From NCBI RefSeq assembly GCF_003111665.1, contig NZ_CP022188.1, positions 1,984,001-2,048,000 of the forward strand: 64,000 nucleotides of DNA. The letters are read 5' to 3'. Of the stretch, positions 59,910-64,000 are shown piece by piece (positions within the stretch are counted from its first letter, which is position 1; each line of letters opens with the position of its first letter). This DNA is from Parazoarcus communis (GTDB lineage Bacteria; Pseudomonadota; Gammaproteobacteria; Burkholderiales; Rhodocyclaceae). Under the pieces are notes generated by a model, which saw nothing but the letters and a program-made list of their open reading frames with translations, searched no databases and was not told the origin of the DNA. Made by a program: the position numbers and the translations under genes.

Positions 59910-60206
59910 ATGGAATCCCTGGACATCACCTTGCTGGGCAAGGAATACCGCGTGGCCTGCACGGCCGAGACCAGGGACGGTCTGGTTGAAGCGGTCGCCT
60001 ATGTCGATGGCAAACTGAAGGAGCTGGTCGGAAAGACCAGCGCGTCGGGTGAAAAGCTGGCCGTTATGACCGCGCTCAACATCGCCCACGAGTTCATTCA
60101 GCATCAACGTGGAAACGGGTTTGACATGCCGGCCGCGAAGCGTAGAATCGGACTCATGCAAGCACGCCTTGACGGGGTACTGGCCCAGCAGGACAAGCTC
60201 TTTTGA
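59910..60206 (+). CDS. zapA: Cell division protein ZapA
   Basis: A 98-residue FtsZ-associated protein that bundles FtsZ filaments at the Z ring. The opening LDITLLGKEYRVACT and the dimer helix LVEAVAYVDGKLKEL are typical, and the coiled-coil C-terminal half follows. TGAGGA (59897-59902) overlaps the upstream stop and serves as the ribosome site. The 6S RNA gene begins 28 bases after the stop, the usual betaproteobacterial neighbour order. Confidence 0.95.
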   Translation: MESLDITLLGKEYRVACTAETRDGLVEAVAYVDGKLKELVGKTSASGEKLAVMTALNIAHEFIQHQRGNGFDMPAAKRRIGLMQARLDGVLAQQDKLF

Positions 60207-60234
60207 GCTTTGAAAAAGCGTGTAAAATCAATCC

Positions 60235-60412
60235 CCTGCCGTGTTCGTTGAAGTCGTAGATTCCTTGAACCAATAGTCGAGAGACTTGGTTGCTGACCAT
60301 AGATGCCGCTGGTGTGCACGCCCCTTGCCGGGTGAGCCTGAAGCGGAAGGAAAGTGACCTCCCTGAACCCTAGGTTCAGGATGCCCGGCGGAAACGGCAC
60401 AGGCGGGGGGCC
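60235..60412 (+). ncRNA. ssrS: 6S RNA
   Basis: About 178 bases directly downstream of zapA, where 6S RNA sits in most beta- and gammaproteobacteria. The 5' part beginning CCCTGCCG pairs with the 3' part ending GCACAGGCGGGG, giving the long closing stem, and the middle forms the open bubble typical of 6S RNA, which mimics an open promoter and binds sigma-70 RNA polymerase in stationary phase. A TAAAAT -10 box lies at 60223-60228. The exact ends are estimates from the stem. Confidence 0.85.
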
Positions 60413-60416
60413 AAAC

Positions 60417-60446
60417 AAAAAAGCGCAGCGTAAGCTGCGCTTTTTT
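60417..60446 (+). terminator. Rho-independent terminator of 6S RNA
   Basis: A perfect stem with arms AAAGCGCAGC and GCTGCGCTTT (loop GTAA) followed by a run of T (60440-60446). It is the strongest intrinsic terminator in the window and ends the zapA-ssrS unit; the A-run before it makes it usable from the opposite strand as well. Confidence 0.95.
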
Positions 60447-60489
60447 CGTCTGTAGATTATGACTTTCGTCAGTCATCTCCTGCCGGCCA

Positions 60490-62526
60490 TCAGTGCGCCA
60501 GCTGGCGACGACGCCAGACCTGCAGGCCGAGCAGGAGCGCAGCAGCCCCAACGCCGATCTCGTCGGTGATCGGCAGTGCGGCAACAAGGCAGATTGCAGC
60601 AAGCAGCGCACCGACTCTCTCCGGCCAGCTCACCGGTTGCCACAGATAGCCTACCGAGGCGACGCCCCACAGGCCAATCGCCAGCACAGCCTTGAACACG
60701 ATCCACACCACCGCCAGAACAGTCGGGTCGCCCTGCAGCATCAGCTCGGGCGCGTAGACCGCCATGTAGGGGATGATGAAGCCGGCCATGGCAATACGCA
60801 CCGCCTGCACGCCGATCTTCATGCCGGACACGCCAGCGATCGGCGCCGCTGCAAACGCGGCCAGTGCGACCGGCGGCGTCAGGTCCGCGAGAATGCCGAA
60901 GTAGAACACGAACATGTGGCTGACGATCAGCGGCACGCCCAGCTCGAGCAGGGCCGGTGCGGCCAGTGACGAGGTGATGATGTAGTTGGGGATGGTCGGG
61001 ATGCCCATGCCCAGCAACAGGCAGACCAGCATGGTCAGTACCAGCGACAACAGCATGTTGTTTTCGCCGAGGGTGATGATCATGTTGGCAAACGAGGTTG
61101 CGGCGCCGGTCAGGGTCAGCACGCCGATGATCACGCCCACCAGGGCGCAGGCCACGCCTACCGGCAGCGCATGACGCGCGCCGTCGGCCAGCGCATTCAC
61201 TGCCAGTCGCAATGTCTCGCGTCCGCCATGGATAAAGGCGCAGACAAGGACCAGCAGCGCGATCAGCACGAAAAAGGCATCGATGCCCCACTTCAGAAAG
61301 CCGGAGCAGGCGATGCCGAGCGCGATCCAGAATGCCACCCGCAGGGCGTTGCCCTTGAGCCGGAGCGCAATCGCGGCGCCGAAAATCAGCACTGCGGTGA
61401 GCGCCAGGCCGACGGTGCCGGAAAACAGCGGGGTGTATCCGGAGAACAGCAGCCACACCAGAATGCCCAGCGGCAGCAGCAGATACCAGCCGCGCCGGAT
61501 GGCCTCCCACGCGTTCGGGCATTCGCTCTTCGCTAGCCCGTGCAGGCCGGCGCGACCGGCTTCCAGGTGCACCATCCAGAAGGCAGTGACGAAATAGAGC
61601 ACCGCAGGAATGATGGCGGCCGTGACAATCTCGACATAGGCCACGCCAATGGTCTCTGCCATGATGAAGGCCACCGCACCCATCACCGGCGGCATGATCT
61701 GCCCCCCCATGCTGGAAGTGGCTTCCACCCCGCCGGCAAACTCCGGGCGGTAGCCGAAGCGCTTCATCAGTGGGATGGTGAATTGTCCGGTGGTGACGAC
61801 GTTGGCCACGCCGGAGCCGTTGATCGTGCCCATCAGCCCGGAGGAAATCACCGACACCTTGGCCGGTCCGCCGCGGGTGTGACCGACGGTGCCCAGCGCG
61901 AAGTTGGTGAAGAGCTGGATCATGCCGGCCTGTTCGAGAAAGGCGCCGAACAGGATGAACAGGAAGATGTAGGTCGAGCTGACGTAGGTGGGGACGCCGT
62001 AGATGCCCTCGGTACCGAAAGTGAGGTGTTCGATCAGTTGCGAGAAATCGTAGCCCCTGTGTGCGAGGTCGCCCGGGAGGTACTGGCCGAAGGCTGCATA
62101 GGCCAGGAAGGTTGCGCAGATGAGCGGTAGTGCCGCCCCCATCATGCGCCGTGCACCTTCGAACACCATGATCAGGGTGATTGTGCCGACCACGAGGTCG
62201 GTCTGCGTCGGGTCTCCCGCGCGCTGGATCAGGTCGCCCTCGTAGATCCAGTGGTAGAACGCCAGCACGAATCCGGTTGCGCCGATCAGCCACGCCAGTG
62301 ACGGTACGCTGCGCCTGCGGGGCAGCCACACCGGAAACGAGGCGAAGGTCATCAGCAGCAGAAAGCCGACGTGTATCGCCCGTACGACCTGGGACGACAG
62401 TGGATGATAGGCCGCGATGACGATCTGATAGGCCGAAAAGGCTACTGCGATCAGGAACAGCGCACGTGCCTGGAGGCCCTTTTCGCGCTCCCAGCCGAAG
62501 GGTGTGAGCGAGCTGTTTTCGGACAT
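60490..62526 (-). CDS. TAXI-type TRAP transporter fused permease
   Basis: A 678-residue membrane protein in which the small (DctQ-like) and large (DctM-like) permease parts are fused, as is usual for TAXI-type TRAP systems. About 16-18 helices; the DctM core shows GIPTIPNYIITSSLAAPALLELG and SGLMGTINGSGVANVVTTGQFTIPLMKR. The substrate would come from the binding protein encoded 84 bases upstream. Imports organic acids or similar compounds with a Na+ or H+ gradient. Confidence 0.93.
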   Translation of the reverse strand: MSENSSLTPFGWEREKGLQARALFLIAVAFSAYQIVIAAYHPLSSQVVRAIHVGFLLLMTFASFPVWLPRRRSVPSLAWLIGATGFVLAFYHWIYEGDLIQRAGDPTQTDLVVGTITLIMVFEGARRMMGAALPLICATFLAYAAFGQYLPGDLAHRGYDFSQLIEHLTFGTEGIYGVPTYVSSTYIFLFILFGAFLEQAGMIQLFTNFALGTVGHTRGGPAKVSVISSGLMGTINGSGVANVVTTGQFTIPLMKRFGYRPEFAGGVEATSSMGGQIMPPVMGAVAFIMAETIGVAYVEIVTAAIIPAVLYFVTAFWMVHLEAGRAGLHGLAKSECPNAWEAIRRGWYLLLPLGILVWLLFSGYTPLFSGTVGLALTAVLIFGAAIALRLKGNALRVAFWIALGIACSGFLKWGIDAFFVLIALLVLVCAFIHGGRETLRLAVNALADGARHALPVGVACALVGVIIGVLTLTGAATSFANMIITLGENNMLLSLVLTMLVCLLLGMGIPTIPNYIITSSLAAPALLELGVPLIVSHMFVFYFGILADLTPPVALAAFAAAPIAGVSGMKIGVQAVRIAMAGFIIPYMAVYAPELMLQGDPTVLAVVWIVFKAVLAIGLWGVASVGYLWQPVSWPERVGALLAAICLVAALPITDEIGVGAAALLLGLQVWRRRQLAH

Positions 62527-62610
62527 GTGAAACTCCGGTCAGACGGATACAGTCTGCACCGCCGGGGCGGGCAGACTGCAGGGTCGGGGCTGGGTTCAGC
62601 CCGAAGACGA

Positions 62611-63567
62611 TTACTTCAGCAGGCCGACTTCGCGGTAGTAACGCTCGGCACCCGGGTGCAGCGGCAGCGGCACGACGGCAGCGTCTTCCTTGGTGATGCC
62701 CTTTGCGGCGGCGTGCGCATTGACGAGCTGGTCGAGGTTTTCGAACATGGTCTTCGTCATTGCATACGCGGCATCGTCGGATACGCCCGAGTGGGTGACC
62801 AGGATGTTGCGGATACGCACGGTCGGTACGTCAGCGGTCTGTCCCTGGTAGGTGTTGGCCGGAATGACGCTGGCCTGATAGGCTGCATCGCCGATCTTGG
62901 CGACCACCTCCGCCGGTACCGGGACCACCGTGATCTGCAGCGCATTGGCGAGGTCGCGCAGCGAGGCGACGCCGAGGCCGGCCGATTGCAGCGTGGCATC
63001 GAGCTGGCGGTTCTTGATCAGCTCGACCGATTCGCCGAACGGAAGGTACTCCACCTTGCCGAGGTCGTCGTACGTCATGCCCGCGCCCTTGAAGATCGCA
63101 CGTGCGTTGAGCTCGGTGCCCGAGCGTGCGGCGCCGACCGAGACCCGCTTGCCCTTCAGGTCGGCCAGGGTCTTGATGCCGGAGTCGCTGGCGGCGACGA
63201 TCTGGATGTAGTTGGGGTAGATCGCAGCCACGCCGCGCAGCTTGCTGAGCTTGGTCTTGAAGCCTGCCTCCTCGACGCCGTTCCATGCATCGGAAACTGC
63301 GTCGCCGAGGGCGAAGGCAATCTCGCCGCGCCCGGCCTGGAGCAGGTTGAGGTTTTCCGCGCTGGCCTTGGTGGACTGCACGCTGACCTTTGCATTCGGC
63401 AAGGCATTGCCGTAGAGCTGGGACAGGGCGACGCCGAGCGGGTAGTACACGCCACTGGTGCCGCCGGTCAGCACATTGACGAATTGCTGGGCGTGCGCAG
63501 TTTGTGCGCCAACAGAGGCGCCAAGCATCATGCCGGCCGCCAAGCCGAGGGTGCGAATCAGTCTCAT
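62611..63567 (-). CDS. TAXI-type TRAP solute-binding protein
   Basis: A 318-residue periplasmic binding protein with a signal peptide (cleaved after AHA, about residue 26) and the TAXI hallmark NVLTGGTSGVYYPLGVALSQLY. The central VSVGAARSGTELNARAIFKGAG segment and late LPLHPGAERYYREVG (as in glutamate-binding TAXI proteins) are also present. It delivers the substrate to the fused permease downstream. Substrate unknown; glutamate, malate and others are known in the family. Confidence 0.92.
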   Translation of the reverse strand: MRLIRTLGLAAGMMLGASVGAQTAHAQQFVNVLTGGTSGVYYPLGVALSQLYGNALPNAKVSVQSTKASAENLNLLQAGRGEIAFALGDAVSDAWNGVEEAGFKTKLSKLRGVAAIYPNYIQIVAASDSGIKTLADLKGKRVSVGAARSGTELNARAIFKGAGMTYDDLGKVEYLPFGESVELIKNRQLDATLQSAGLGVASLRDLANALQITVVPVPAEVVAKIGDAAYQASVIPANTYQGQTADVPTVRIRNILVTHSGVSDDAAYAMTKTMFENLDQLVNAHAAAKGITKEDAAVVPLPLHPGAERYYREVGLLK

Positions 63568-63844
63568 CGAATGTCTCCTACCTTGATTGTTGTATGTCAA
63601 AGGATGCATCGAAGTCGCCCGTTCTGGCGCCGGGTCGAGATCAATGGCCCACTGTGCCCTCGAATGCGTAGGCGAGGCTATCCGTGTTTGCCCGAATACA
63701 GACACGGAGTTGAAGGGGCCTGGCGTGCGCCCGGCGTGGGTGTTGCGGTGCGGAATCTTTACACCATCTTTACGCCTTTCTCCCTAGCATTCACACCCTT
63801 TCTCGGGTGTTCTGGCGGGTGCATGCGCGTGCCGGACTGATCAG

Positions 63845-64000
63845 ATGCGCAGCTATTTTCCCGTGATCGGCGCGCTTGGCCTCGTCCTGATGCTGTTCGG
63901 GCTGGTCATGGCGTTCCCGCTGGCGGTCTCGTATTTTCTGAGTGACGGCGCGGTAACGGCTTACGACGAAGCGCTGCTGGTGACCTTTGCCTGCGGTCTG
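63845..64000 (+). CDS. trkH: Potassium uptake protein TrkH (start only)
   Basis: The first 52 codons of a membrane protein running off the window end. The opening SYFPVIGALGLVLMLFGLVM followed by FPLAVSYFLSDGA closely resembles TrkH, the K+-translocating subunit of the Trk system. The ATG at 63845 is chosen as the family start. Upstream lies about 280 bases without a gene, probably its promoter region; no trkA is visible in the window. Confidence 0.82.
   Translation, partial: MRSYFPVIGALGLVLMLFGLVMAFPLAVSYFLSDGAVTAYDEALLVTFACGL

Noticed and set aside
1..64000. CRISPR arrays, rRNA and tRNA genes
   Set aside because: No regularly spaced direct repeats of CRISPR size and no tRNA-like cloverleaf or rRNA sequence were seen; the only tandem repeat is the (AACAG)8 tract.

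Overview
The window looks like chromosome of a GC-rich betaproteobacterium of the Rhodocyclales (Thauera/Azoarcus/Zoogloea type). This is inferred from the high GC content, the zapA-6S RNA arrangement, a PQQ alcohol dehydrogenase with an AldA-type aldehyde dehydrogenase, TAXI-TRAP transport and fused glucosylglycerol-phosphate synthase/phosphatase. No rRNA, tRNA or CRISPR array was seen.

Region 1 (1 to about 4.5 kb) is an integron gene-cassette array. Four attC sites with R'' (RYYYAAC) and R' (GTTRRRY-like) boxes separate a partial cassette, a HEPN-motif cassette, an AT-rich two-gene cassette (membrane nucleotidyltransferase plus small partner) and a membrane-protein cassette. An IS5-type element with a TTAA target duplication splits the partner gene. 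Removing the IS and one TTAA copy restores a frame that stops inside the attC R'' box. The integrase is not in the window.

Region 2 (4.5 to 18.3 kb) holds an oxidoreductase, an ArsI-type C-As lyase with a cysteine-tailed ECF sigma factor, an AlaX editing protein, and an alcohol-oxidation operon read leftward: Rieske protein, PQQ dehydrogenase with a lanthanide-type D-x-D signature, DUF1097 protein and AldA. A sigma-54 activator follows it, and a good -24/-12 promoter lies before the Rieske gene. A 20-plus bp sequence occurs in inverted orientation at about 5.54 and 18.25 kb, bracketing most of this region.

Region 3 (18.3 to 39.5 kb) is mixed housekeeping and stress functions: lipoproteins, a Na+/solute symporter, an EthD protein behind an (AACAG)8 repeat, a guanidine-II riboswitch ahead of a Gdx exporter, LysR, thioredoxin, a divergent PRPP synthetase, a NamZ muramidase, MscS beside glucosylglycerol synthesis, trpS, a PACE exporter and murB.

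Region 4 (39.5 to 55 kb) is an LPS/surface-glycan locus: a long leftward operon (GT39, DSP phosphatase, msbA, sialyltransferase-like proteins, O-antigen ligase, pyruvyltransferase, GT9, two GT4, deacetylase) and a divergent three-gene GT9-GT4-GT4 operon that is a diverged, inverted duplicate of the end of the first.

Region 5 (55 to 64 kb) contains apaH, the ornithine-lipid pair olsB-olsA, ilvD, a coiled-coil gene with zapA and 6S RNA, a TAXI-TRAP transporter and the start of trkH.
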